A stretch of DNA of 64,000 bases from Trichococcus palustris (lineage in GTDB: Bacteria; Bacillota; Bacilli; Lactobacillales; Aerococcaceae), in contig NZ_FOTD01000006.1 of the NCBI RefSeq assembly GCF_900114465.1, positions 62,001 to 126,000 on the forward strand. Direction: 5' to 3'. The notes beneath the pieces were generated by a model. That model was not told the DNA's origin, made no database searches, and saw nothing but the letters and a program-made list of their open reading frames with translations. The translations under genes and the position numbers were made by a program. Every line of letters begins with the position of its first letter. Positions within the stretch are counted from its first letter, which is position 1. This document shows, one piece after another, positions 1 to 9,541 of this stretch.

Positions 1-301
1 GCCCCATCGATTGGGACAGGCCGCAGAGGGAAGAACCTATGATGAAGATAAGCAATCCTGCGATGAAGACAGGCTTCCTCCCGATCATATCCGATAATTT
101 ACCGTAGATGGGCGTCATCAGTGCACTTGTCAATAAATAAATGGAAAATACCCAGTTCATGATGGCTATCCCATTCAAATTTCCGATGATGGTCGGCATC
201 GCCGTTGAAACGATCGTCCCCTCGATGGCCGACATGAATGTTGCGACGAATATCGCCAATGTCACCAGCGCAACATTCGTTTTTTTCTGTTTGTTTTCCA
301 C
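1..301 (-). CDS. MFS drug exporter, DHA2 (EmrB/QacA-like), 5' part only
   Basis: Reading from 301 down to the window edge gives an open frame of 100 codons beginning with GTG (299-301), preceded by a strong AGGAGG ribosome site at about 305-310. The N-terminus starts VENKQKKTNVAL. A first membrane segment carries FMSAIEGTIVSTAMPTIIG, typical of DHA2 14-TM proton-drug antiporters, followed by the loop 2-3 motif GKLSDMIGRKP typical of the major facilitator superfamily. The 3' part lies outside the window, so length and substrate cannot be judged. Export of drugs or lipophilic cations is the usual role of the family; the substrate here is unknown. Confidence 0.85.
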   Translation of the reverse strand, partial: MENKQKKTNVALVTLAIFVATFMSAIEGTIVSTAMPTIIGNLNGIAIMNWVFSIYLLTSALMTPIYGKLSDMIGRKPVFIAGLLIFIIGSSLCGLSQSMG

Positions 302-381
302 TGCTTCCTCCTGGCTGCCTCTCGCGTCAAGAGAGTGATTTTTTTGAAAATTGCATTCCATTTATATTGCAAACTCCAATT

Positions 382-387
382 ATTATA
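382..387 (-). promoter_or_regulatory. Probable -10 of the MFS exporter gene
   Basis: On the minus strand a TATAAT box preceded by TGA (extended -10, TGnTATAAT) lies about 80 nt before the GTG start of the exporter. No good -35 is spaced at 17 nt; a TTGTCC stands 19 nt upstream. Confidence 0.5.
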
Positions 388-466
388 TCACACAAGTTCC
401 GTGAAAGGACAACCGGGAAAAGCCCTGTTCCCTCTACCGCCGCGCGACTGTGCCGATACTAAGCGG

Positions 467-979
467 TTATGCCGCAGTTTCCAACACTTTTTCATATGCC
501 AAACGCAGATCGCCACTCGCCAAGAGAATATTCCCGCAATAGTGATATCCCGCTTTTTGCAGAGCGCGCTGCATGCTCTTGTTTTCCGGGTGCGTATCGA
601 TGCGCATGCTCTTGAACCCGTTCTTCAATGATTCTTCCCCCGCGAATGCGATGATTTTCCCCACTATCCCTTTTCCGCGCAAATGCCCATTGATCGCAAC
701 CCGATGGATGACACTATACGAATTATCCGTCAGCCACTCCCCATCGTAGATGGTCACATATGTCGGATCTACACCGTAGAATAAGCCGAAGGTAGCCAAC
801 AGCTCACCCTCCTCTGTATAGACATAACTGTTGCCGCCTGCTATATCCTGCAGGATGATTTCTTCATTCGGATAGCCGCTTTGCCATTGGTCTATCCCTC
901 TCTCCTTCAATGAACGTTTTGCGTCATTTATGATTTCCATTATTTTTGGCATATCCTCGGGTGTTGCTTTTCTGATCAT
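467..979 (-). CDS. GNAT family N-acetyltransferase
   Basis: A 170-residue protein of usual GNAT length. Acetyl-CoA binding motif A is seen as HLRGKGIVGKII (about residues 99-110), with the R-x-x-G-x-G-type turn, and RIDTHPENKSMQRALQKAGY (126-145) is the typical motif B end with the conserved Asn and Tyr. Such enzymes transfer an acetyl group from acetyl-CoA to an amine; the acceptor cannot be told from sequence. The ATG start (977-979) has AGGTG six bases upstream. It stands alone between the exporter and the amino-acid transporter terminator, so it is probably monocistronic. No clear terminator was seen after it. Confidence 0.85.
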   Translation of the reverse strand: MIRKATPEDMPKIMEIINDAKRSLKERGIDQWQSGYPNEEIILQDIAGGNSYVYTEEGELLATFGLFYGVDPTYVTIYDGEWLTDNSYSVIHRVAINGHLRGKGIVGKIIAFAGEESLKNGFKSMRIDTHPENKSMQRALQKAGYHYCGNILLASGDLRLAYEKVLETAA

Positions 980-1075
980 CTCTTCACCTACTATTCAATA
1001 ATATCTACAGTATACAAAAAATACTTCTCCTTGTATAACGATGGGCTCTACAATTCCCGAACGATACCGGGGCCG

Positions 1076-1109
1076 AAAAAAAGAGCCCCTCCCGAAGGAG
1101 TGAGCTCTT
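1076..1109 (-). terminator. Rho-independent terminator of the amino-acid ABC operon
   Basis: On the minus strand AAGAGC..CTCC, loop TTCG, GGAG..GCTCTT is followed by a run of seven T, just after the last permease gene. Confidence 0.85.
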
Positions 1110-1116
1110 CCAATAA

Positions 1117-1776
1117 TTAAACATTTTGCGAATTTCGTTTATGCCAACTTCTGACGACACTTGAAAGTGAAAAACAGATGATGAAATAAACAAGCGCAAG
1201 GAAGGCGTAGATCATAAATACTTCTGAAGTCTTGGTCACTTTCCCCAAGATGACTTGTCCGCTTCTTGTGAACTCCATGATTCCCAAGCCCGCAAGGAAG
1301 GACGTATCTTTGATGGTCGTGATCACCTGCGACAAGAGCGAAGGTATGATCTTTTTGAAGCATTGCGGCAAAATGATGTACCATAATGTCTGCAAAAACG
1401 AGAATCCTTCCGAATGGGCAGCTTCGAATTGTCCTTTCGGTATCGAATTCAAGCCCCCTCTAACGATTTCCGCCACTACCGCTGACGTGTACAGGAATAG
1501 GGCCAATGAGCCTTTCAGCGTAATCGTGCTCCCCGGAATCAAAAAGGAACAAGTTAGCATCCATAGAAGCAACGGCGTATTACGGAAAAGCTCGATATAG
1601 GCGCCTGCTAGTTTTCCCAAAAATTTCTTCTCATAGTTCCGCAGCAAGCCCAAAACCGTCCCGTAGATGATCGACAGGATAACGACGCTGATGGAAATGA
1701 GCAGCGCCAGTTTCAACCCTTGCATCAAGAAGGAAACGTTGGACGGAGTGAAAACAGTTTGGATCGATTCAATCAT
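1117..1776 (-). CDS. Polar amino-acid ABC transporter permease (GlnP/HisM family)
   Basis: 219-residue membrane protein with several hydrophobic segments and the cytoplasmic EAA loop that docks on the ATPase (EAAHSEGFSFLQTLWYIILP, about 118-137). The N-terminal half has the FRNTPLLLWML signature of polar amino-acid permeases. Its ATG overlaps the stop of the upstream permease by four bases (ATGA), which implies translational coupling and a permease heterodimer. It is the last gene of the ATPase-binding protein-permease-permease operon, the gene order of glnQHMP in Bacillus. Substrate is probably glutamine, glutamate or aspartate (inference). Confidence 0.92.
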   Translation of the reverse strand: MIESIQTVFTPSNVSFLMQGLKLALLISISVVILSIIYGTVLGLLRNYEKKFLGKLAGAYIELFRNTPLLLWMLTCSFLIPGSTITLKGSLALFLYTSAVVAEIVRGGLNSIPKGQFEAAHSEGFSFLQTLWYIILPQCFKKIIPSLLSQVITTIKDTSFLAGLGIMEFTRSGQVILGKVTKTSEVFMIYAFLALVYFIICFSLSSVVRSWHKRNSQNV

Positions 1777-2494
1777 TCCATCACCTCCGGAATATCTACG
1801 CCTATGTTCACTACAACCGAATCATTGTCCTTCAGCTTCTGTTCGTATCTCCTTGCAAACGTTGCAAGCGGGAAACAAAGCAGGAAGTAAAGGAATCCTG
1901 AAACGAGATAGGCAGGTCCGTAGTTCAAGCTAGAGGAAGCATAGGAATCTGCCGCATACATCAAATCGGCACCGGCGATGATCGCCAATACAGAAGTATT
2001 TTTGATCAGGTTGACGGCTTGGTTGGTCAATGGCGGCAGAATGATCTTCACCATTTGCGGAAGGATGATATAGCGCATCATCTGTACATAACCGAATCCT
2101 TCCGAATACGCCGCTTCCTCCTGGCCCTTTGGTACGGCCATTATTCCGGCCCGGACAACTTCGGCAACATAGGCACCGTGGTATATCCCGACACCTACCA
2201 CGCCGATCGTAAATTCATTCAGCACCAGCCCTGCCATGGCGAGGCCGTTGTACATGAAGAAGATTTGGATGACTAAAGGGATATTCTGAAACATTTCTAC
2301 GTATATTCTGGCGATAGCGCGAGGCAACCGGCTTTTTGCCGTCGACATCGTCCCAATGATGATACCGATGGACATGGCCAACAGCAAAGCCAATACGGCG
2401 ACTTCAAGCGTCCGCAAAAAGCCGTTCCCAAAGCTGCTAAAATTTTGAAAAAGATCTTCCCAACGCCAGAGAGCGAATGGATTTGTACTCCTCA

Positions 2495-2495
<1 letters not shown>
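1773..2495 (-). CDS. Polar amino-acid ABC transporter permease (GlnM/HisQ family)
   Basis: 240-residue partner permease. FQNIPLVIQIFF (about 69-80) and the EAA loop EEAAYSEGFGYVQMMRYIILP (from about 126) are the family hallmarks. The first ~25 residues are cytoplasmic and the rest holds about five membrane spans. The gene overlaps the binding-protein stop by one base and the next permease start by four, so the three genes form one translational unit. With the second permease it should form the membrane pore of a polar amino-acid importer. Confidence 0.92.
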
Positions 2496-4092
<1,597 letters not shown>

Positions 4093-4203
4093 TTTTGCCT
4101 CAACCCCTTTTGTGCATATTCATTTGTGTATGATAACCTTTCAAACACTTGCGATTGCCCTTATGAAAATGGAGCTATCATTTACTATCGTCTTTATCTT
4201 ACC

Positions 4204-4232
4204 ATTTTAATGATATAATAGTTGAAACACAA
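4204..4232 (-). promoter_or_regulatory. Candidate promoter of the amino-acid ABC operon; rest of the 4093-4443 gap
   Basis: Minus-strand TTGTGT (4227-4232), 17 bp, TAAAAT (4204-4209), about 110 nt before the TTG start. The remaining 4233-4443 segment shows no convincing gene, terminator or repeat; an overlapping TATAAT on the plus strand at about 4215 leads to no gene. Confidence 0.4.
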
Positions 4233-4443
4233 TTAAAATATGTCGCGGATATGTAAGGTTTTGTTACATTGCCCTTTCCGACACCTCATCCATGTCAATA
4301 AAAACCGTTTATACGACTCTATTTTCGAGCCTTCATGACATCTGAAAAAGATTTCCCCAAGGAGCAACTATCACAATACTTATCGATACCCCGGCCAATT
4401 ATCTTGCTTCGCTGAAGGAAAACAGACGCTCTTCCAGGATGGC

Positions 4444-5256
4444 TCATTCCCAATGTGCAGGAACGTTCAGTCCATCAGGTATCCTGGTATAGGCATTCCC
4501 TTTCGCTGCATTGATTTGGGATTGCGTCAAAAATATACTGTTCCTTAAATCTGCACCGCTTATATCGGCGTTCCGCATATCCGTTCCTAAAAAATCGCAG
4601 AACTGCAAATTTGCATCCTTCAAATCCATTTCAATGAAAAGGAAGCCTCTGAAGTTCTGGTAGGAAAAATCGCGACTGGCATGATTCTGCCCAGACCAAT
4701 CCCCATACGGTTCGAAATCATATTTCGCCTTATTATCCCTGTACGCTGCACTTACTTCCATGAATATCCTGCTGGAAATTATCCGATAAGGCATAATATC
4801 GAAACCTGCAAGGATTGCCGGCGGGTCCTTTTTGATCTTTTCCAGATCCTTTATCAGTTCCTCACATGCCTTATCTGTATCCTTATTTTTCGTGATTGCC
4901 ATGCTGCTGCGAAGATGGTAAATAATCTCATGGATATTTCTGACCACGGGCAACAGTTGAAACATTTGCTTTCTACTGACCGGATCAGTTTGCCAATCCC
5001 TCCCGTTAAAAAGTTCCACCGAAATAAATTGCCCCGCCCCAAAACATTCATATGTCGTGCAGCCATTGAAGCCATTCGCCTTCAACTGATTGTGAATAGC
5101 GCAGCCAAAATCAGTTCTTAGATTTTTACAAGGTACACCCTCTTTTTTGCTGAAAGGGAAATCCTGCGATTTTTGAAATTGCAGAGCTACACAACAGAGC
5201 GCAAAACAGTTACTGCAGTCCGAAGAATATTCTCCTCTGCTATTGTATTCTTCCAT
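4444..5256 (-). CDS. Pentapeptide-repeat protein with N-terminal cysteine cluster
   Basis: 270 residues, ATG with AAAGGAG upstream. The first 71 residues carry eight Cys (14, 17, 21, 22, 43, 52, 66, 71), arranged CxxCxxxCC then spaced singles, recalling the metal-binding YkgJ-type zinc/iron-chelating domain. The middle is a mostly helical, charged stretch. The last ~70 residues hold a short pentapeptide-repeat run (MDLKDANLQFCDFLGTDMRN, ADISGADLRN) that would form a few coils of a right-handed beta helix. Function is not known. It is probably cytoplasmic because no signal peptide is seen. It stands alone, with a weak extended -10 (TGCTAAAAT, about 5345-5352) upstream. Confidence 0.8.
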   Translation of the reverse strand: MEEYNSRGEYSSDCSNCFALCCVALQFQKSQDFPFSKKEGVPCKNLRTDFGCAIHNQLKANGFNGCTTYECFGAGQFISVELFNGRDWQTDPVSRKQMFQLLPVVRNIHEIIYHLRSSMAITKNKDTDKACEELIKDLEKIKKDPPAILAGFDIMPYRIISSRIFMEVSAAYRDNKAKYDFEPYGDWSGQNHASRDFSYQNFRGFLFIEMDLKDANLQFCDFLGTDMRNADISGADLRNSIFLTQSQINAAKGNAYTRIPDGLNVPAHWE

Positions 5257-5625
5257 AATCTTCTCCTTTGTGTTCGATTTGGTTCCTGTTTCTTCAGCAG
5301 AATAGCATTCCTGCCGTTGCTTGGTTCTTCATTCCTTTCCATTTATTTTAGCACCACGTTGGCTTTTTGAGGGGAAATTTTTTCCAGAACCAGTCGAAAA
5401 AGGAATTGACTCAAAAGCGTGTTGCCTCTTGCTTCAGCAATTGTGGGGAGCAAGAGGCAACATGCGCGAAATACCTTGAATAGAGGTGACCTGATTCCCC
5501 CATTTTTATGCGGATGATTCAGGTATTCTTTTTTCCTGCATGTAAACGAAAAAAGAAGGCAATATTTCTGGGTTTAATCAGAAATATTGCCTTCTTTTAT
5601 TTATGACTTTTTTGTTGCTCTTTAT
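5257..5625. other. Intergenic stretch with two inverted repeats
   Basis: 369 bases without a gene. It holds the probable upstream region of the pentapeptide gene, a 13-bp perfect inverted repeat (5420-5432 with 5450-5462), an imperfect ACCTGA.TC/GATTCAGGT repeat near 5488-5524, and the strong terminator listed separately. Confidence 0.7.
5551..5598. terminator. Bidirectional terminator after the first GPH transporter
   Basis: A 20-bp perfect stem (5551-5570 with 5579-5598) with loop GGTTTAAT. Both flanks are A/T-rich; the T run is best on the minus strand, where the GPH gene ends 27 bases earlier. Confidence 0.88.
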
Positions 5626-7083
5626 TTATTTCCCTTCACGACGTGCTAACAAAATAGCATTGTTTTCGAGAACTTTTTTCTTGCCTAATGGATAGATCGT
5701 CAATAGAATGATTCCGGCAAGTGTCAAACCTACGGCAGGTGCAACAGTGTAAACTTGGTATAGCCCATTTTTAACTGCTTCTGTTTGGACTTGAGCGGTT
5801 TGTTGATAGCCGATCACTGTCAAAGCGTAACCGCCAAGACCACCAGCAAGAGCTTGTCCGATTTTGCGTGCGAATGAGTAGCAGGCATAGACGGTAGCAT
5901 CTTCGCGGACACCATTTTTGATTTCCATATTGTCGATGACATCAGTGATGAATGCCCAAATGATGATCATGAAATAGCCTTGGCCTAAGTTAGCCAAGAA
6001 AATGATCGTCAAGAATGTTGTAAGGCTTTGAACATGAGTGAAGTATAAGCCTGCGTATAAAAGGCCGGCGAAAATCAGTGAAAGCCCACCGGATTCCTTT
6101 TTACCGAATTTTGATGCGATTTTTCCGGCGAATGGAGCAAGGATCAGGGTACCCAGCGTACCGAAAATACCGGCGATGGCCAAACCAGTTGAACTATTGA
6201 AGTATTCTGGATACACGTAAGCATTCATTGTTCCGACAAGCAAAGTTGAAAGTAACAGCAAGATAGCAATCCCGATAAGCGTAAGCAAAGAACGATCCGA
6301 GAAGAAGAGTCTTGTGATTGCTTTCATTTCTTTGCCGATGGTAGTGCTTTCAGCCGATTCTTTTGGAGCAGCTTGGACACGTTCAACCGAAAATGAGTAA
6401 CAGATGCGATACAAAATAAAGGATGTTACTGCAAAAGCAGCAGCGATGATGGTGAAGCGAACAGGGATAATGACTTGCGCTGCAACACCATTGATTATTT
6501 CAGATTTGAAAATGAGTTTTGGAACAAGGAATGAGATGATGATGCTGGCAACAGCGGCACCACTACTTCTGAAGACAGAAAGGGATGCGCGTTCATCCGG
6601 ATTTGGGCTGATGACAGAGGCCATCGAACCGTAAGGGATATTGATGGATGAATAAAGGATTCCCCAGATAATGTATGTCACATAAATATAAGCGACTTTG
6701 ACAGGCATCGAGGCGTCTTGGACCCCGTAAATGAACATAGAGAACGTTGACAAAGCGATGAACGGTGCCATGCGACGAATCCAACTTCTGAAACGGCCAT
6801 CTTTGGCGGGCTTAGCTGTATCAACGATACGGCCAATCGTAATATCTGCGAATGCATCAATGACACGGGAGATTAAGAACAGTGTACCAACAACAGCAGG
6901 GTTAACACCCAGCACCTTCGTATAAAATACCATCAAAAAACTACTTGTAAAAATGAATGAAAAATCGTTCGCCATATCACCGATAGCATAACTGATTTTG
7001 TCCTTCATCCCAAATTTCGGATATTCTTTCGTTTTGTTGTCATCGCTTACATTTTCGATATTTTTTTCGTTTACATTTTTCAT
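5626..7083 (-). CDS. GPH-family sugar:cation symporter (MFS), paralog 1
   Basis: 485 residues from ATG at 7081-7083, chosen because AGAGGTG lies seven bases upstream; a longer in-frame reading to 7137 lacks a ribosome site. After a hydrophilic N-terminus comes KDKISYAIGDMANDFSF, then RVIDAFADITIGRIVDT with the acidic residues characteristic of glycoside-pentoside-hexuronide symporters (MelB/XylP/UidB group), and twelve predicted membrane spans. It imports a glycoside, pentoside or uronide with Na+ or H+; no hydrolase or kinase lies beside it, so the substrate is open. Its promoter carries cre boxes, which implies CcpA catabolite repression. Confidence 0.88.
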   Translation of the reverse strand: MKNVNEKNIENVSDDNKTKEYPKFGMKDKISYAIGDMANDFSFIFTSSFLMVFYTKVLGVNPAVVGTLFLISRVIDAFADITIGRIVDTAKPAKDGRFRSWIRRMAPFIALSTFSMFIYGVQDASMPVKVAYIYVTYIIWGILYSSINIPYGSMASVISPNPDERASLSVFRSSGAAVASIIISFLVPKLIFKSEIINGVAAQVIIPVRFTIIAAAFAVTSFILYRICYSFSVERVQAAPKESAESTTIGKEMKAITRLFFSDRSLLTLIGIAILLLLSTLLVGTMNAYVYPEYFNSSTGLAIAGIFGTLGTLILAPFAGKIASKFGKKESGGLSLIFAGLLYAGLYFTHVQSLTTFLTIIFLANLGQGYFMIIIWAFITDVIDNMEIKNGVREDATVYACYSFARKIGQALAGGLGGYALTVIGYQQTAQVQTEAVKNGLYQVYTVAPAVGLTLAGIILLTIYPLGKKKVLENNAILLARREGK

Positions 7084-7153
7084 TTTCAAACACCTCTTCC
7101 GATTTAATAAAAACCCACCAATAAAAACGAGAAACAAGAAAAAATTATTTCAT

Positions 7154-7294
7154 TATCGCATCATGAAACTCAGTTATCAAAAAAAGTAATCATGGTTAGA
7201 TAATAAAATTGAGTTATAAGAACTAAGGGAATAATACCATCGCCAGAAATCGGTTACAATCTTTTTATTATTAACAATTTGTGAACGTTGTCTT
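7154..7294 (-). promoter_or_regulatory. Promoter and operator region of GPH paralog 1
   Basis: Minus-strand -35 TTGTAA (7254-7259), 17 bp, -10 TATTAT (7231-7236) with an extended TGG. A perfect cre match TTGTAACCGATTTCT (7245-7259) covers the -35. A second cre-like box TTGTGAACGTTGTCT (plus sense, 7279-7293; one mismatch) lies upstream. An imperfect palindrome TGAGTTATAAGAACTAA (7210-7226) sits at the start site, and AACTCAGTT (7168-7176) in the leader. The whole 141 bases resemble 9178-9319 closely. Confidence 0.75.
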
Positions 7295-7616
7295 TCTGGC
7301 CTGAATAAATGAGCTGCAATAGCGTTCGCTAAAGGTTTTGACTCTTCTAGGGGATATGCTGATTTCCACTTGGAAACCCATTGATGAGGTTTTTATCACA
7401 TCCGGTGTTGACAAAGCCGACTAAATATTTTTGGGGAAATGGACAAAAAAACGCAACCCGAAAAAATGAAAGAAGATGACCCCGACTGCCTATCGGGATC
7501 ATCTTCTGTGAGCTGCATGATACAGCTTTTTTTAAGTGCTAGCTTATGGGCGATCATTTACGCAATCGCTAACATTATTATTTTTCCTCTTGCTCTAAAA
7601 TGAAAAGCTCATAGCT
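7295..7616. other. Intergenic stretch between the GPH genes
   Basis: About 320 bases. Apart from the terminator at 7471-7507 and a small AGCTG/CAGCT hairpin with a T run on the plus strand (7511-7533), no gene or repeat is seen. Confidence 0.6.
7471..7507 (-). terminator. Terminator of GPH paralog 2
   Basis: Stem AGAAGATGA.CCCGA / TCGGG.TCATCTTCT, followed on the minus strand by TTTCATTTTTT, about 110 bases after the paralog 2 stop. Confidence 0.75.
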
Positions 7617-9125
7617 TTAGTCATTCATTGCAGGGATTGCATGAGGCATTTCGTCTTCTTCATCATCACTCGGTCCCACATTTTTCATTGTTGAAATTTT
7701 TGCTTGAATACCTTCCATTGCTTCTTTATTTAATGGGTAGAATTTCATGAATCCTAAAGCAATCATTGTACCGGCTAAAGGCAATACTGAAAGCAAAACA
7801 ATACCAGCCATCCGCAATTGTGGCGAAAGTGGCGTGTCAGCCGTTGGATACGCTTGCGCAAATCCCACAGCGGCTAAGATCCAACCAATTGACATTGGTG
7901 CGAACGATGATGCGACTGAGTCAGTCAACGAGAACATGGTGCTCAACATTCCGGAAACATAACGCCCAGAAACACTTGTTTCGTAGTCGGAGACATCCGC
8001 TGCCATGGTCAAGGCTAAGCCTGTTGGTGTAGATGTGAATCCTTTCGCACAAGCAAAAACGATTGTAAAGGCAATTGTCCATAAGGATAGGCTAGAGAAG
8101 CTCAAATCACCTGGGTTTGCAAAGAAAAGTAATCCGCCTAATAGGATTAATGAAATAACTGCGCCTTGCAAGTAACGAACATATGAGTAACGCAATCCTC
8201 TTTTTTGAGCAATGGTTGCTGCAAAGGTTGTAAACAATAGACTAGGCAAAATCAACACTAAAGAGATCGTACCGGATAGACCAAAGTTACCAAAGATGAT
8301 ACCAAATAGGATCATCAACACAACTTGGTCACCGAATAATGCTGAATTGAACTTCACAAAAGCTGCTGCCATGGTCAACATTTGTAAAGGTCTGTTGCCT
8401 TTGACAATCTCCCAGTAATCTTTAAACGAAGTTTTAGTCGTTTTTTCACCGATACCAAAGTATTGTTTGTTGTCTTTTTGGGCAATACCGATAACTGCCA
8501 AAATTCCTAGGATAGCTGAGATGATCATGACTCCTGGGATAAATACTTTGAAGAACGCTGGTGTAAACCCACCATATTTTGGCACTAAGAAGTTTGCCAC
8601 AACAATTTGACCACCAGTAAACAATAAAGTCGTTACCCAACCATCAACGATATTGAAGATAGGACGTTGTTTTGGATCGCTTGTCAACGCTGCTTGACCG
8701 GCTTTTGTAACCGTCGCTTGCAGGGAATAACCGATTTTATGCACGACTAACGCAAGTAAGAAAATTGGAATTTTCATTCCATTGCCCAGACCATGAATAT
8801 TAAATAGTACCAAGAATGAAAGAATAGTAATAATATTTCCTAAAATCATAATCGGACGATACTTACCAAATTTTGTATCTGTTTTATCAATTAAAACCCC
8901 GATTGCCGGGTCGATGACCCCATCAAAGATACGGATATACCCCATAATTTGACTTACGAAGAGTGCAGTTAACCCAACAAGACCCGTTGAATAATAGGTA
9001 ACAAAACCAAAAGCAAACATATAAATATTTGTTGATGAATTATTCAAAGTAAATAACACGATTTGCCACAGTTTGGCACGGTTGTAATTTGGTTCCCCGA
9101 TAACCGTTGAAGCCTCTTTTGCCAT
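7617..9125 (-). CDS. GPH-family sugar:cation symporter (MFS), paralog 2
   Basis: 502 residues, ATG with GGAGGGG upstream. Twelve predicted membrane spans. IRIFDGVIDPAIGVLIDKTD (from about residue 67) and TKFGKYRPIMILGN are the GPH signature with the conserved Asp residues. The C-terminus is an acidic tail (DDEEDEMPHAIPAMND) in the position of a cytoplasmic end; there is no fused EIIA domain of the LacS type. Role: symport of a glycoside or sugar. It is separated from paralog 1 by its terminator and has its own, very similar promoter, so the two are controlled alike but transcribed separately. Confidence 0.88.
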   Translation of the reverse strand: MAKEASTVIGEPNYNRAKLWQIVLFTLNNSSTNIYMFAFGFVTYYSTGLVGLTALFVSQIMGYIRIFDGVIDPAIGVLIDKTDTKFGKYRPIMILGNIITILSFLVLFNIHGLGNGMKIPIFLLALVVHKIGYSLQATVTKAGQAALTSDPKQRPIFNIVDGWVTTLLFTGGQIVVANFLVPKYGGFTPAFFKVFIPGVMIISAILGILAVIGIAQKDNKQYFGIGEKTTKTSFKDYWEIVKGNRPLQMLTMAAAFVKFNSALFGDQVVLMILFGIIFGNFGLSGTISLVLILPSLLFTTFAATIAQKRGLRYSYVRYLQGAVISLILLGGLLFFANPGDLSFSSLSLWTIAFTIVFACAKGFTSTPTGLALTMAADVSDYETSVSGRYVSGMLSTMFSLTDSVASSFAPMSIGWILAAVGFAQAYPTADTPLSPQLRMAGIVLLSVLPLAGTMIALGFMKFYPLNKEAMEGIQAKISTMKNVGPSDDEEDEMPHAIPAMND

Positions 9126-9177
9126 AAAAAAACCCCTCCATATTATGAAATTTAGAACTTATTGCAACAAGTATTTA

Positions 9178-9319
9178 TTATCACATTATGAAACTCAGTA
9201 ACCACAAAAAGTTGTCATAGTTATAAAAATAAAACTTAGTTATAAGAACTAACGTAATAGTATCATAGCAAAAAAACGTTTTCAATATTTTTATTGTTAA
9301 CGAATTGTGAACGCTTTCT
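9178..9319 (-). promoter_or_regulatory. Promoter and operator region of GPH paralog 2
   Basis: Minus-strand -35 TTGAAA (9280-9285), 17 bp, -10 TACTAT (9257-9262) with extended TGA. cre-like TTGAAAACGTTTTTT (9271-9285, one mismatch) overlaps the -35; a second, TTGTGAACGCTTTCT (plus sense, 9305-9319, one mismatch), lies upstream. The palindrome TTAGTTATAAGAACTAA (9236-9252) sits at the start site. Confidence 0.75.
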
Positions 9320-9541
9320 AAAATTCGTAATTCCCAACACAAATTGCTATCAATATAAAGAAATCCACCACGGAATATGTGGATGAGATACTAAAAAAGC
9401 GGGCTCCCATTTAGTCGTGGGGGCAGGAAACGCCTGCCCACTTCCTTGCTTCATAAGTGCATTTGTTAAGCCTATGGAGTATAATTATCTTAACAAATTG
9501 TTCGAAATTTCTTACGATAATCCAAAGGAGCACAAGTACCT
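9320..9541. other. Leader/promoter region of the SAP-domain gene
   Basis: Holds a GC-rich hairpin (GGGCAGG, loop AAACG, CCTGCCC; about 9420-9442) without a T run, and on the plus strand a TATAAT (9480-9485) about 55 bases before the ATG; its -35 (TGCATT) is poor. Confidence 0.45.

Noticed and set aside
7511-7533. AGCTG/CAGCT hairpin with a T run on the plus strand
   Set aside because: Only five base pairs and no plus-strand gene before it; probably chance.
9176-9320. Tandem copy of a mobile element before the GPH genes
   Set aside because: The repeated unit is limited to promoter and operator, without target duplications or terminal repeats, so duplication of a control region fits better.
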